A stretch of DNA of 63,353 nt from positions 1 to 63,353 of the forward strand of contig JAFIFB010000122.1 in NCBI GenBank assembly GCA_020832285.1, read 5' to 3'. The translations under genes and the position numbers were made by a program. Below, piece by piece: positions 36,982-46,598 of the stretch. The notes beneath the pieces were generated by a model, which saw nothing but the letters and a program-made list of their open reading frames with translations, searched no databases and was not told where the DNA came from. Source of the DNA: Balneolaceae bacterium (lineage in GTDB: Bacteria; Bacteroidota; Rhodothermia; Balneolales; Balneolaceae). Within the stretch, counting starts at the first letter, position 1, and each line of letters opens with the position of its first letter.

Positions 36982-38361
36982 TTACACCCTGGATGCCGAA
37001 ACAGGTTTCACTCTCAGTTTTTTTACGCGGTTGTTTTTTACGGAGTGTACCGTAAGTTCAAGGTTTTTGTACTGAACCCGTTCACCCACATTAGGGATAC
37101 GTTCAGTGAGATGATAGATAAGCCCGCCAAGCGTTTCGAATTCATCATCGGAGGCAGAAATAGATGTTCCCATAATCTCGTCAAGGTCATCGAGGTCGAT
37201 TTTGGCATCAAAAATGTATACACCGCTTTTAAATTTGGTATAAAGTTTTTCCTCTTCCTCGTCATATTCATCACCGATATCACCCACAATCTCTTCCAGA
37301 ATATCATCAAGTGTTACAATTCCTTCGGTGCCCCCGTATTCATCCACAACAATGGCCATGTGGGTTTTTTCGTGCTGAAAATCGCGCAAAAGATCATCCA
37401 GCTTTTTAGTGGCCGGGATAAAAAGTGCTTTCCGGGCGATGGTTTTCCAGTTAATAACACTTTTCTCCATATCTGTGTTGATATAGGGCAATACATCTTT
37501 TGAATAGATCACCCCAAGAATGGTGTCCAGATCATTTTCGAAGAGAGGCATACGCGAGAGGCCTTTTTCCCGGATCAGGTCGATGACTTCCGGCAGGGTC
37601 GATTCCACCGAAACGGCAACGATATTAACGCGAGAAGTCATAATTTCACGCACCGTGGTATTACCGAACTCAATCACATTTTCGATAATTTCCCTCTCAT
37701 CACCTTTAATGGAGCCTTCTTTCTCACCCATTTCGGCCATAGTTTTCAGATCTTCAGCCGTCATTTTATTGTCGGGCTTGGGCAGATTTCTCTCAAGCGT
37801 CATGGTACTGTTTGCAATCAATTTCGAAACCGGTGTGAGTAAAATAAAATTCACATAGATAAACGTACTCATCCACCGGGCTACTTTAAGCGGATTATTA
37901 ATAGCTATAATTTTCGGCGTGATTTCACTCAGTATTAATATCATAAAGGTGAGAACCACGATTTCAATGGTGTAAACCAATGTCATTGAGAGGCCGTAAT
38001 GAATGGCTATTTTCCCGGCAATGACCGCTGCCAAAACAGAGCTGACAATATTGGCAAATGTATTTCCGATAAGAATAGTTGCCAGCAGACGCCTTGGCTT
38101 GTTAAGCATTTTATGTATAAGGGCATCTTTGGCTCTGTTTTTTTCACTCTCTTTTAGTTTATCGAGCTGGTTTACCAGAGAAAAGAAGGCCACTTCGGAG
38201 CCAGAATAGAGCGCACTTATTAAAAGTCCGGCAAGCATCACACCCAGTTCAATCAGAGTCCCCCCATAATGAAGTGTATCCGCCTGTTCAGCAACTAGCA
38301 GAAACAAAAATTTAATTGTCAAAACAACAGGGCTACCCGGAGGTTCATCTATCGTTTCCAA
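36982..38361 (-). CDS. CNNM/CorC-family membrane protein (hemolysin C-like)
   Basis: This protein of up to 459 residues has a DUF21/CNNM membrane domain ([20 protein letters not shown] onward, four helices). A CBS pair (~220-340) has [15 protein letters not shown] and [35 protein letters not shown]-terminal CorC_HlyC domain follows. Members move magnesium or cobalt out of the cell; in Bacteroidota a relative is GldE. The long start at 38361 adds ~40 residues before the first family-conserved helix, so an internal Met near 38238 is possible. Confidence 0.9.
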   Translation of the reverse strand: METIDEPPGSPVVLTIKFLFLLVAEQADTLHYGGTLIELGVMLAGLLISALYSGSEVAFFSLVNQLDKLKESEKNRAKDALIHKMLNKPRRLLATILIGNTFANIVSSVLAAVIAGKIAIHYGLSMTLVYTIEIVVLTFMILILSEITPKIIAINNPLKVARWMSTFIYVNFILLTPVSKLIANSTMTLERNLPKPDNKMTAEDLKTMAEMGEKEGSIKGDEREIIENVIEFGNTTVREIMTSRVNIVAVSVESTLPEVIDLIREKGLSRMPLFENDLDTILGVIYSKDVLPYINTDMEKSVINWKTIARKALFIPATKKLDDLLRDFQHEKTHMAIVVDEYGGTEGIVTLDDILEEIVGDIGDEYDEEEEKLYTKFKSGVYIFDAKIDLDDLDEIMGTSISASDDEFETLGGLIYHLTERIPNVGERVQYKNLELTVHSVKNNRVKKLRVKPVSASRV

Positions 38362-38404
38362 AAACGTTGGATTGGTTAACAGGATTCAATAATGTGAAAT
38401 ATGA

Positions 38405-38444
38405 ACAAAAAAAGGTGACGATCAAAGTTTTGACCGTCACCTTT
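38405..38444 (-). terminator. Rho-independent terminator of ssb
   Basis: The stem AAAGGTGACG (38411-38420)/CGTCACCTTT (38435-38444) is followed by TTTTTTT on the minus strand. It lies 22 bp after the ssb stop. Confidence 0.88.
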
Positions 38445-38465
38445 AAATGTACGAAAGTTCTGTGA

Positions 38466-38903
38466 TTAAAATGGCAGATCGTCATCCATATCATCAAACG
38501 AGTCGTCGATTTCTACAGTGCCTGCCGGCTTTTGATTGCCGCTCTGGCCCGATTGCCCACCGCCGGAGCCGCCGCGACTGTCGAGCATCTGCATGTTCAG
38601 CGCTTTAATTTCTGTGGTGTAGCGCTTCTGCCCGTCTTTGTCTTCCCACTCACGGGTCTGAATAGGACCTTCAAAATAGGCCAGCGAGCCCTTTTTAAGG
38701 TATTGCTGGCAAATTTCAGCAAGTCGGCCCCAGGCAACAATCCGGTGCCATTCGGTGTTTTCCTGTAACTCACCGTTTCGGTCTTTGTACCGTTCTGTGG
38801 TTGCAACACTCAGAGTGGCAACGGCTGTGTTAGATTGTGTGTAACGTACTTCCGGGTCCTGACCCAGTCTTCCGATTATCATTGCTTTATTTAATGAACT
38901 CAT
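38466..38903 (-). CDS. ssb: Single-stranded DNA-binding protein
   Basis: This 145-residue protein has the OB fold at 1-105: [56 protein letters not shown] and [21 protein letters not shown] Gly/Gln linker follows, then the acidic tip MDDDLPF, which binds partner proteins. Essential in replication and repair. It ends in a clear terminator. Confidence 0.98.
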   Translation of the reverse strand: MSSLNKAMIIGRLGQDPEVRYTQSNTAVATLSVATTERYKDRNGELQENTEWHRIVAWGRLAEICQQYLKKGSLAYFEGPIQTREWEDKDGQKRYTTEIKALNMQMLDSRGGSGGGQSGQSGNQKPAGTVEIDDSFDDMDDDLPF

Positions 38904-38976
38904 AATGATTTCCTCATTTTTTTATTAATGTTCTATCTATAAGAACCGAAAAATTCGATTTCCTTACAGAATTTTT

Positions 38977-39723
38977 TTATCTCAGGGCATCTTCGAGTTC
39001 AAGAGAAGCATCACTTCCTTCATCTCTGTACTTGATAATGATCGGGCAGGAGACGGAAAGACCTTGATCTGCGGCCCATTTATTGCCGGCCGGACGGGTC
39101 CCGGGAACCACAACAGCACCTTCGGGAATAGCAGATCCTTTCTCCAACTCGATTTCATTCACACAATCATAGACCGGCACAGATTTCGACAAGATAACTC
39201 CGGGTGCCAGTACAGCTCGTTTTTTAACAAGAATTCCTTCTACAACAACCACACCGGCTCCAAGGAAGCAGTCATCCTCGATCACCACGGGACTGAGACC
39301 AACAGGCTCCAGAACACCACCAATCTGAACACCCGCAGAAAGATGAACATTTTTACCAATTTGAGCACATGATCCCACAAGGGCATGGCTGTCTACCATT
39401 GTGCCTTCGTCTACATAAGCACCAATATTAATATAGGCAGGAGGCATTATAATAACTCCGCTTGCCACATAGGCACCGCGGCGAACCGATGAACCTCCGG
39501 GCACAAGCCTTACACCATCAGCGGCATCAAACATTCGCGGGGGGATGGTGTCACGGTCTACAAATCCATCGTAAATACCGCCGTAATTTACATTTTTTCC
39601 TTCTTTGAACGATGCGAGTATCGCTTCTTTAACCTCAACATTGGCTTTCCACGTGTCGCCATCGGGATTGGCAGCACGAACGGTTCCATTTTCAAGCTGA
39701 TCGAGTATTGTTTTCCAGTCCAT
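38977..39723 (-). CDS. dapD: Tetrahydrodipicolinate N-succinyltransferase
   Basis: This 248-residue protein has left-handed beta-helix hexapeptide repeats: VRLVPGGSSVRRGAYVASGVIIMPPAYINIGAYVDEGTMVDSHALVGSCAQIGKNVHLSAG. The repeats and the GGVLEP loop match the DapD succinylase family rather than DapH. It is a little shorter than the usual ~270 residues. It acts in the succinyl branch to meso-diaminopimelate. It is the last gene of the lysC-dapB-dapA-dapD unit, 8 bp after dapA. Confidence 0.93.
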   Translation of the reverse strand: MDWKTILDQLENGTVRAANPDGDTWKANVEVKEAILASFKEGKNVNYGGIYDGFVDRDTIPPRMFDAADGVRLVPGGSSVRRGAYVASGVIIMPPAYINIGAYVDEGTMVDSHALVGSCAQIGKNVHLSAGVQIGGVLEPVGLSPVVIEDDCFLGAGVVVVEGILVKKRAVLAPGVILSKSVPVYDCVNEIELEKGSAIPEGAVVVPGTRPAGNKWAADQGLSVSCPIIIKYRDEGSDASLELEDALR

Positions 39724-39731
39724 ATAATTTC

Positions 39732-40610
39732 TTATCTATTTTTTTGATACCAGTTCTTAATTAAGTCGTCTATAGTCAGCAGCTGTTGTGTGGAGGATAG
39801 TTCACGTTCCGTAAGAGGCGGCCTGAGTGCGGAGCTCGTGATCCATCCTTTTTCTCTGAGCAGGCATTTGGCCGGAATAGGATTTGAAGCTGAAAACAGA
39901 ACTTTAACAGCCTCGGTCCAGAGCGGAAAAAGAGTACGGGTATCTCCAGAGAGGCATTTTTTGACATATAATCCGGTTTCCTCCGGCCAAACGTTGGAAG
40001 CAACGGAAACCAGCCCTCCACATCCTGCTGCTGCAAAGAAAGGAAGCATGGCATCATCCCCGCTGAATAGTGGTATTCCGGGAACTGCTGCACGGAACTG
40101 CTGATATTCTGTAATATTGCCACTTGCCTCCTTCACCGCCCATAGATTATCATGACCAGCAAGTGTTTCCAGCACTTCAGGGAAGAGTTTCACGCCCGTA
40201 CGCGATGGTATGTTATAAATCATACATGGTTTTTCAGACTCATCCAGTAACGCCTTAAACCAGGCAATTTGACCTTTTAATCCCGGTTTTGAATAAAGAG
40301 GTGCAACTGCCAGAAAGGCGTCTGTATTTTTTTGATTACAGTAGGCGATCCACTCTTTCTGTTTCTTCAGATTAAATCCGCCTACGCCTACCATGACAGG
40401 CACGTCGGGTGAGAGATCTGAGACAAAATCTACCACCTCTTTTTTTTCATCATCCCCAAGGGCGAGTCCCTCGCCGGTACTTCCCAGGATCAATATACCG
40501 TTCCCTGCCGCTTCTTGTTTGTGTACAAGGGTTTTCAGATCTTCAAAATGGATTTTTCCATCACCATGCATTGGTGTTACCAGTGCCGTCCAAAGTGTTG
40601 TCTCAGTCAT
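39732..40610 (-). CDS. dapA: 4-hydroxy-tetrahydrodipicolinate synthase
   Basis: This 292-residue TIM barrel has GSTGEG near 43-48, Tyr132 in IYNIPSRTG, and the Schiff-base Lys160 in LWAVKEASGN. It condenses pyruvate and aspartate semialdehyde. It overlaps dapB by 4 bp (ATGA-type coupling). Confidence 0.97.
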   Translation of the reverse strand: MTETTLWTALVTPMHGDGKIHFEDLKTLVHKQEAAGNGILILGSTGEGLALGDDEKKEVVDFVSDLSPDVPVMVGVGGFNLKKQKEWIAYCNQKNTDAFLAVAPLYSKPGLKGQIAWFKALLDESEKPCMIYNIPSRTGVKLFPEVLETLAGHDNLWAVKEASGNITEYQQFRAAVPGIPLFSGDDAMLPFFAAAGCGGLVSVASNVWPEETGLYVKKCLSGDTRTLFPLWTEAVKVLFSASNPIPAKCLLREKGWITSSALRPPLTERELSSTQQLLTIDDLIKNWYQKNR

Positions 40611-41293
40611 AATAATTCGCTGTATGCGCGGTCAAAGATATCAGAAAATTTGTAGATACCCGGTGTTATGTCAGAATTTGAGAGTAGATAATCGGCAGTC
40701 CAGATAGCGCCTTCGGCAAAAACCGACCGGTTGTGAGCTTCGTGCTTCAGATAGATAGATTCTCCGGCTGTTTTGATGTGCAGATTATGAATTCCTTTTA
40801 CATCGCCCTGCCGGTCGGAGGAGATTACCGCATCTTTTCCCAGCCACTCACGCCAGGAAATGGCTGTTCCACTTGGTGCATCCTGCTTCTGAACATGGTG
40901 CACTTCATGGATATGAAACTGCGGCTCCTTTAGCAGTCCGGACCCTTTTCCAAAGATTGCAATCGCTTTTCTTATGAGGTTCATTCCCAAGCTGAAATTG
41001 GAACCGATAATCCACTTTGCGTTCGCTTGCTTTACTTTTTCAGGAAGGTCAGCCGGCCATTCATATCCTGTGGTACCCCAAACGGCAGGGATCCCGGCTT
41101 CCAATACAACCCTTATTACCTCTTTAGCAGCATTTCCGGGCACAAAAATAATGGCAATATCGGTTTCTTTCAATGCTTCGGGAACAGGGCGGTTATATTC
41201 ATCAAACCGAACGGCCTGATCGCCCAAATGGTCTGCTACCGTTCCTCCTGTTTTTCCCGTGCCGATTACGGCATATCTTGTTTGTTTTTTCAA
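40607..41293 (-). CDS. dapB: 4-hydroxy-tetrahydrodipicolinate reductase
   Basis: This 228-residue protein has an N-terminal NAD(P)-binding fold (YAVIGTGKTGGTVADHL). The catalytic region includes IHEVHHVQKQDAPSGTA with His and the Lys of KQDAPSGTA. It is shorter than E. coli DapB (~270) because the domain linkers are compact, as in some other phyla. It reduces the DapA product. It overlaps lysC by 4 bp at its start and dapA by 4 bp at its end. Confidence 0.93.
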   Translation of the reverse strand: MKKQTRYAVIGTGKTGGTVADHLGDQAVRFDEYNRPVPEALKETDIAIIFVPGNAAKEVIRVVLEAGIPAVWGTTGYEWPADLPEKVKQANAKWIIGSNFSLGMNLIRKAIAIFGKGSGLLKEPQFHIHEVHHVQKQDAPSGTAISWREWLGKDAVISSDRQGDVKGIHNLHIKTAGESIYLKHEAHNRSVFAEGAIWTADYLLSNSDITPGIYKFSDIFDRAYSELL

Positions 41294-42654
41294 GCTTTGA
41301 TTTTTTTAGTTATAAATCTATCGTGTAATACCCGCACAACTTCCTCAGCTTCTTTTTCCTCAACTAAAAAGCACAAGTTGTGAGAACTGGCGCCATGACA
41401 GATCACACGGACATTTACATTTTCCAGCGAACCGAAAACCGGGCCGCTTAGTCCGGCCGTAGCATCCAGGTTATTGCCAACCAACGCGATCAGGGAAAGA
41501 TTCTCTTCGATCTGTACTTCGCAGAAAGTGCGAAGTTCCTTAAGAATTTCGTCACTGAGAATCTGATTTCCCTGTGCGTGGATGTCGGAATCGAGCGTAA
41601 GCGCTACACTAACTTCACTGGTTGTTACCAGGTCTACGCTGATTTTGTGATCTGAAAGTACCTGGAACAGCTTTGCGAGAAACCCGTAGCGGTGAAGCAT
41701 ATCAAGACTGTGAACCGTGAGCAGGGTTTGTTTTCTCCTGAGGCTGATGGCACGGATCACCGGCTTTCGCCGTGTGTCTTTCACAATCCATGTACCCGGT
41801 TTTTCCGGGTGTATACTTGATCCTACATATACCCGGATATTTTTACGGATGGCAGGAACCATCGTTGCCGGATGCAGCACTTTTGCACCAAAAACAGAAA
41901 GTTCGGCAGCCTCATCGAAACTGATTTCAGTTATAGGCCTTGCATCAGGCACAATACGCGGATCAGTAGTGTAGATAGCGGTTACATCCGTCCAGATTTC
42001 CAACACATCGGCATCGAGGGCTTCGGCAAACAGTGCTGCAGAATAATCACTTCCACCCCGTCCCAATGTAGTTGTTGCTCCGTTTTTACCCGATCCGATA
42101 AACCCCTGCGTGACCACTCTGGCATCTTTTAGTTTCGGTTCGAGATTCGCCTTTGAACGGAGCCCGATCTCGCTGATGTCCGGTTCGGCAGAACCGAAAT
42201 TATTATCTGTAATAATCGCTTCTCTGGCATCGAACCAGTGGATATTCTCACCACTTACTTCTTTCAGAACCTGTGTAAAAATGGTGGATGAGAGACGCTC
42301 TCCGAACGAATAAATTTCATCTTTGAGCATAGCTGTCATTAACTGTTTGCGACTGGCAATCGCTGCCAATTCGTCCAAAAGTCTGGTAACTTCATCCAGA
42401 ACATCATCAGGATGCTCCAGATCAGAGCAAATAGCAATATGTTTTTCACGTATTTGTTCTGCGATGGCCATTCTCTGCTCCACCGAAATATCGGTTGCAA
42501 GCTCGCTAAGTAAATTGGTCGTTCCGGCCGTGGCACTGACAACAATCACTTTTTTATCGGGATCGGACTGTACAATCGATGCACATCTTTTCATTGCGGC
42601 GGCATCGGCCATACTTGTTCCGCCAAACTTGGCTACTTTAAATAAATCAGGCAT
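41290..42654 (-). CDS. lysC: Aspartate kinase (monofunctional)
   Basis: This protein of about 454 residues starts MPDLFKVAKFGGTSMADAAAMKR at 42654. The upstream open frame to 42726 has no family similarity. The kinase domain has KFGGTSM, LGRGGSDYSAAL and VLEIWTDVTAIYTTDPRIV. Two C-terminal ACT domains (QTLLTVHSLDMLHRYGFLAKLFQVL and LSLIALVGNNLDATAGLSGPVF) bind feedback inhibitors. It makes aspartyl phosphate, the first step to lysine and threonine, and heads the lysC-dapBAD operon. Confidence 0.97.
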   Translation of the reverse strand: MPDLFKVAKFGGTSMADAAAMKRCASIVQSDPDKKVIVVSATAGTTNLLSELATDISVEQRMAIAEQIREKHIAICSDLEHPDDVLDEVTRLLDELAAIASRKQLMTAMLKDEIYSFGERLSSTIFTQVLKEVSGENIHWFDAREAIITDNNFGSAEPDISEIGLRSKANLEPKLKDARVVTQGFIGSGKNGATTTLGRGGSDYSAALFAEALDADVLEIWTDVTAIYTTDPRIVPDARPITEISFDEAAELSVFGAKVLHPATMVPAIRKNIRVYVGSSIHPEKPGTWIVKDTRRKPVIRAISLRRKQTLLTVHSLDMLHRYGFLAKLFQVLSDHKISVDLVTTSEVSVALTLDSDIHAQGNQILSDEILKELRTFCEVQIEENLSLIALVGNNLDATAGLSGPVFGSLENVNVRVICHGASSHNLCFLVEEKEAEEVVRVLHDRFITKKIKA

Positions 42655-43126
42655 TTTTTTATTCCAATATTTTTCAGCTTGGAAAAATAAAGAAATTATA
42701 CACCCAATGCATTCAAAACCCTTCACACCATGTAAAAAGGTTCAACAATCGATTTAATACCATTCAAAACGCCTGCAGCGAACATAATCAGAGATTCATA
42801 TTTAGCAATCAGCTCTTTACCTTTATACAGGGCGACTCTGAAAAATGTGGTGCTAAAATAAAATCGTATTTCAATCGTAAATTCATAAACTAAAAAAACA
42901 GGCTGCAATGAAAGTCGGCCGAAGTGATAATACGTTCTTAATAAATATTCCTTATATTTTCAGGTCTACAAAAAAAAGGATTGGGTTGACTGCCTGTTCT
43001 TGATAGTGAATCGGTAATTTTTGAAAACACCTAATTCTGATTCCGGCTCATAATTCATTAGAAAAAATCAATTCAGACGGTTTCTTTTGTGACTCCTATT
43101 GTTTGAAGAAATGACAGTTAATAAAT
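42655..43126. other. Divergent promoter region between lysC and pyrE
   Basis: 472 bp between divergent operons. It should hold both promoters. I see no lysine riboswitch-like set of conserved helices, no leader with a Lys-codon run and no terminator. A 61-codon frame on the minus strand (42723-42908) is unconvincing. Confidence 0.4.
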
Positions 43127-43768
43127 ATGATTTTAGATAAAAATTTTTCCAGAGAACTTGCAAAATCTCTTCTTGAGATTAACGCAGTTGTGTTGCGCCC
43201 GAACGCACCATTCACCTGGTCATCGGGGTGGAACTCTCCCATTTATTGCGATAACCGTCTCACCTTGCGTTATCCTGCAATCCGCAAGGAAATATCCAAA
43301 GCGTTCGCAAGGATTATCGAAGAAAAATACGGTGAAGTCGATGTGATCACAGGAACTGCCACAGCTGGTATTCCTCATGCAGCCTGGATTGCTCAGAACC
43401 TTGACAAACCAATGGCTTATGTTCGCGCAAAAGCGAAATCCTACGGATTGGGGAATCAGATTGAAGGCGGGGTGGACAAGGGGCAGTCAACTGTAATTAT
43501 TGAGGACCTGATCTCAACCGGAGGTTCTGCTATTTCTGTGATTGACGCACTACAATTTATCGGTGCGGATGTAAAAGCTGTTCTCAGCATTTTTACTTAC
43601 GGCTTCGATAAAGCCAACCAAAAATTTGAAGAGAAAGGCGTACCACTCTACGCACTTACCGATTACGCTACACTGATTGATGTTGCACTCGAACTGGGCA
43701 CTGTAAAAGAGGCGGACCTGACCCTTCTGAACGACTGGAGAAAATCTCCCGAAACATGGCCCAATTGA
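43127..43768 (+). CDS. pyrE: Orotate phosphoribosyltransferase
   Basis: This 213-residue protein has the PRPP-binding motif VIIEDLISTGGSA at about 123-135, and RAKAKSYGLGNQIEG in the flexible loop (catalytic Lys region). The N-terminal hood segment is PFTWSSGWNSPIYCDNR. It converts orotate to OMP. It overlaps the next gene by 13 bp. Confidence 0.97.
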   Translation: MILDKNFSRELAKSLLEINAVVLRPNAPFTWSSGWNSPIYCDNRLTLRYPAIRKEISKAFARIIEEKYGEVDVITGTATAGIPHAAWIAQNLDKPMAYVRAKAKSYGLGNQIEGGVDKGQSTVIIEDLISTGGSAISVIDALQFIGADVKAVLSIFTYGFDKANQKFEEKGVPLYALTDYATLIDVALELGTVKEADLTLLNDWRKSPETWPN

Positions 43769-44229
43769 ACTCAGAACTTTTTGAACTTGCTGCTGCAACC
43801 TCATCCGCGACATTAACCACAAGCCGCAAGCTGATACGTAACTTTACCTGCTACAGGAACAGAACCGGATCGAAAAAAGTGGTTTACCGGGATGAAATGC
43901 TCAGAATTTGCCGAAAGATCCGTATGAATGCCTTCGGAATGCACAACCTTCTTGAAGACAAAAACAATCAAAACTCACCTTTTCTTGTATCTCTTGCCGG
44001 TGAGATAAATGATTCACTCGAAGAACTTCACCGGAAAGTGCTTTTCTTTGATGCCGGGCAAATTGAGACACTTGTTCCAGAGCTGGATAACCTTCGTAAT
44101 TTCTGGAATAATTATACCAATGAAACGTTTTATTTTAATTTGAACCACTATTTTGAATTCGAACTTCCAAGCAAACTTGAAGTTCTGGAGCGAAGAATCA
44201 GTACTTTGCCGGCTTCGGCAGCATTATAA
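43756..44229 (+). CDS. Unknown protein coupled to pyrE
   Basis: This 157-residue soluble protein is mainly helical, with no signal peptide. I do not recognise the family. Near its middle it has RKIRMNAFGMHNLLEDKNNQNSPF, and a Tyr/Phe-rich end (NNYTNETFYFNLNHYFEFELPSKLEVLE). It starts inside the last codons of pyrE, so it is translated together with it. A link to pyrimidine metabolism is only contextual. Confidence 0.7.
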   Translation: MAQLNSELFELAAATSSATLTTSRKLIRNFTCYRNRTGSKKVVYRDEMLRICRKIRMNAFGMHNLLEDKNNQNSPFLVSLAGEINDSLEELHRKVLFFDAGQIETLVPELDNLRNFWNNYTNETFYFNLNHYFEFELPSKLEVLERRISTLPASAAL

Positions 44230-44261
44230 TTTTATTTTTTAGCACCATTTAATCCTACACT

Positions 44262-45050
44262 ATGAAACACGCTACATATTTAATTTTTTCCATCTTTTTT
44301 TTAATGGGATGCCTGAGTGACACTAACACTTATAATGACCAGCGCGATCTGGACTTTCTTGATGAATACCGTGCTGAAGAAGGTGTGCAGGTAACGTCCA
44401 GCGGTCTGCTTTACAAGGTGATTGAAGAGGGTGATGGCGACAAACCCGGTTCAAGCAATCATGTTATTGTCAGATATGAAGGCGAATCATTAGATCGCAC
44501 TCAGCGCTATAACACTGATGACCGCTATGATATGATTGTACCCCGAGACATGGAAAGGTTTTCCGGGCTTGGCGAGGGAGTTATGTTAATGAACGAAGGA
44601 TCCACCTATGAATTTGTACTTCCAACTGAACTGGCTACCAGTGACGGCCGGGTTCATATTTTTGAACTCACTCTGGATTCATTTTTAAGGGATAACCAGG
44701 AGCAATTCCTCACAAGCAATGCCCAGCATGATGATATTGTGGTTACTCAAAGCGGACTTCAATATCGAGTTCTTCAAGCGGGTGATGGCGACACTCCTCA
44801 TACCAGCGACGTTGTAAATGTCCATTATAAGGGAACCTATACAAACGGTTTTGTTTTTGATGAGTCAACCGGCAACCCTGTTTCATTTGAAGTAAACGGT
44901 GTTATTCCCGGCTTTTCCGAAGGTCTTCAACTGATGGAAGTAGGCAGCAAATTTCAGTTTTTTGTTCCGCCATCACTGGGTTATGGAAATAATGCACCAC
45001 AATACGGTGCTGTATTGATTTTTGAGGTGGAGCTCGTAAGCATCATCTGA
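44262..45050 (+). CDS. FKBP-type peptidyl-prolyl isomerase, lipoprotein, two domains
   Basis: This 262-residue protein has a lipobox ending at Cys17 (LMGC). There are two FKBP domains. The first (~45-145) starts VQVTSSGLLYKVIEEGDGDKP but lacks most active-site aromatics, so it looks degenerate. The second (~160-262) has VNVHYKGTYTNGFVFDES, VIPGFSEGLQLMEVGSKFQFFVPPSLGYG and FEVELV and appears complete. It would catalyse proline isomerisation at the outer membrane. It stands 33 bp after the unknown gene and 95 bp before miaB. Confidence 0.9.
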   Translation: MKHATYLIFSIFFLMGCLSDTNTYNDQRDLDFLDEYRAEEGVQVTSSGLLYKVIEEGDGDKPGSSNHVIVRYEGESLDRTQRYNTDDRYDMIVPRDMERFSGLGEGVMLMNEGSTYEFVLPTELATSDGRVHIFELTLDSFLRDNQEQFLTSNAQHDDIVVTQSGLQYRVLQAGDGDTPHTSDVVNVHYKGTYTNGFVFDESTGNPVSFEVNGVIPGFSEGLQLMEVGSKFQFFVPPSLGYGNNAPQYGAVLIFEVELVSII

Positions 45051-45144
45051 CAAGAACAGCCCCTACAGTTTAAATCAGGTTTGTTAAAAGTGCCGAATGA
45101 TGGTTATTTTTTAACAACTTTACACGCATGAATTCACTTAAGTA

Positions 45145-46503
45145 ATGAACAAAAAACGTTTTTACATAGAGACCTACGGCTGTCAGATGAACTTTGCCGA
45201 TTCGGAAATTGTGAACTCTATTCTGATAGATGAGGGAATGACTCCCGTTCACGAAGCCGGAGAGGCCGACGTTATTTTTGTGAATACCTGTTCGATCCGT
45301 GAAAATGCGGAAACTCGAGTCTGGAACCGCCTGAAGGAGTTCCGTTCCCTCAAAAACGGGAAAAAGAATTTAACCGTGGGGGTACTGGGCTGCATGGCCG
45401 AACGTGTTCGCGAACAGATTATCGATCAAGAACAGCTTGTGGATATTGTCGTAGGACCTGATGCTTATCGCGACATCCCCAATCTTCTGGCAGAAGTGGA
45501 CGACGGGCGAAAAGCTGTCAACGTACTGCTTTCACTTGAAGAAACCTATGCCGACATCAGCCCTGTTCGAACCAGCGGAAATGGTGTAACCGCATTTGTT
45601 TCGATCATGCGGGGATGTGATAACATGTGTTCTTTCTGTGTTGTCCCTTTTACGCGCGGACGTGAGAGAAGCCGGCCGCTTGAAAGCATTTTGCGCGAAA
45701 TTCGGCAACTGAGTGATCAAGGCTATAAAGAAGTAACCTTGCTGGGGCAAAATGTAAACTCCTACAAATATCGGGATATCGACTTTACCCGGCTGATGGA
45801 TGAAGCCAGTAAAACTGACCCAGAAATGCGTTTCCGATTCTCATCTCCACATCCCAAAGATTTTCCTGAACCCCTGCTCCACCTGATTGCCGATCGTCCC
45901 AATTTATGTAACTATATTCACATTCCGGCTCAATCAGGAAGCAGTTCCATGCTGGAACGTATGAGACGGCCCTACACCCGCGAACAGTATCTTGAACTGA
46001 TCGAAAACATGAAATCAATCATACCGGGTGTTGCACTTTCCACTGACATCATTGCCGGATTCTGCGATGAAACCGAAGAGGAACACCAGGATACCATGAC
46101 ACTCATGGAAATAGTAGAATACGACCTTGCCTATATGTTCGCCTATTCCGAGCGGGAACGCACTCTGGCTCACCGAAAGTATGATGATAATGTACCAGAT
46201 GATGTGAAAAAACGCCGGCTCACTGAAATCATTCAGCAGCAGATGGCTATTCAGGAGAAAAACAATAAAAAGGAGATCGGTACGCGTCACCTCGTTTTAG
46301 CGGAGGGCGAAAGCAAACGGTCTGACCAGCAGCTTTCCGGTCGTACCGATACCAATAAAATGGTGGTTTTCGACCGAAGAGAGTATCAAAAAGGCGATTA
46401 CATAGAAGTTGAAATAACCGGCTGCACCTCTGCAACTCTCATGGCCCGCCCACTGAAAAAGAGTTCTATCTCAGAATACCACGCTGAACCGGCTCTTGCC
46501 TGA
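45145..46503 (+). CDS. miaB: tRNA-2-methylthio-N6-dimethylallyladenosine synthase
   Basis: This 452-residue protein has three N-terminal UPF0004 cysteines (ETYGCQMNF, FVNTCSIREN, GVLGCMAERV). The radical-SAM cluster is RGCDNMCSFCVVPF, the conserved RGRERSRP follows, and a C-terminal TRAM domain covers the last ~65 residues. It methylthiolates i6A37 in tRNAs. The length and motifs are complete. Confidence 0.97.
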   Translation: MNKKRFYIETYGCQMNFADSEIVNSILIDEGMTPVHEAGEADVIFVNTCSIRENAETRVWNRLKEFRSLKNGKKNLTVGVLGCMAERVREQIIDQEQLVDIVVGPDAYRDIPNLLAEVDDGRKAVNVLLSLEETYADISPVRTSGNGVTAFVSIMRGCDNMCSFCVVPFTRGRERSRPLESILREIRQLSDQGYKEVTLLGQNVNSYKYRDIDFTRLMDEASKTDPEMRFRFSSPHPKDFPEPLLHLIADRPNLCNYIHIPAQSGSSSMLERMRRPYTREQYLELIENMKSIIPGVALSTDIIAGFCDETEEEHQDTMTLMEIVEYDLAYMFAYSERERTLAHRKYDDNVPDDVKKRRLTEIIQQQMAIQEKNNKKEIGTRHLVLAEGESKRSDQQLSGRTDTNKMVVFDRREYQKGDYIEVEITGCTSATLMARPLKKSSISEYHAEPALA

Positions 46504-46598
46504 TTGTAATTCGTCTTTTTACAAAACTTTGATTAATAATTCATCCGGAAGAAAGTTAAAGAGCCGGACCGAAACATAGCGATATAGCCGAACCAGGT

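Noticed and set aside
42723-42908. 61-codon minus-strand frame between lysC and pyrE
   Set aside because: Aromatic-rich, no family features, and it lies in the divergent promoter region. A leader peptide for lysC would need Lys or Thr codon runs, which it lacks.
42655-43126. Lysine riboswitch upstream of lysC
   Set aside because: I looked for the conserved multi-helix leader and an adjoining terminator and found neither.
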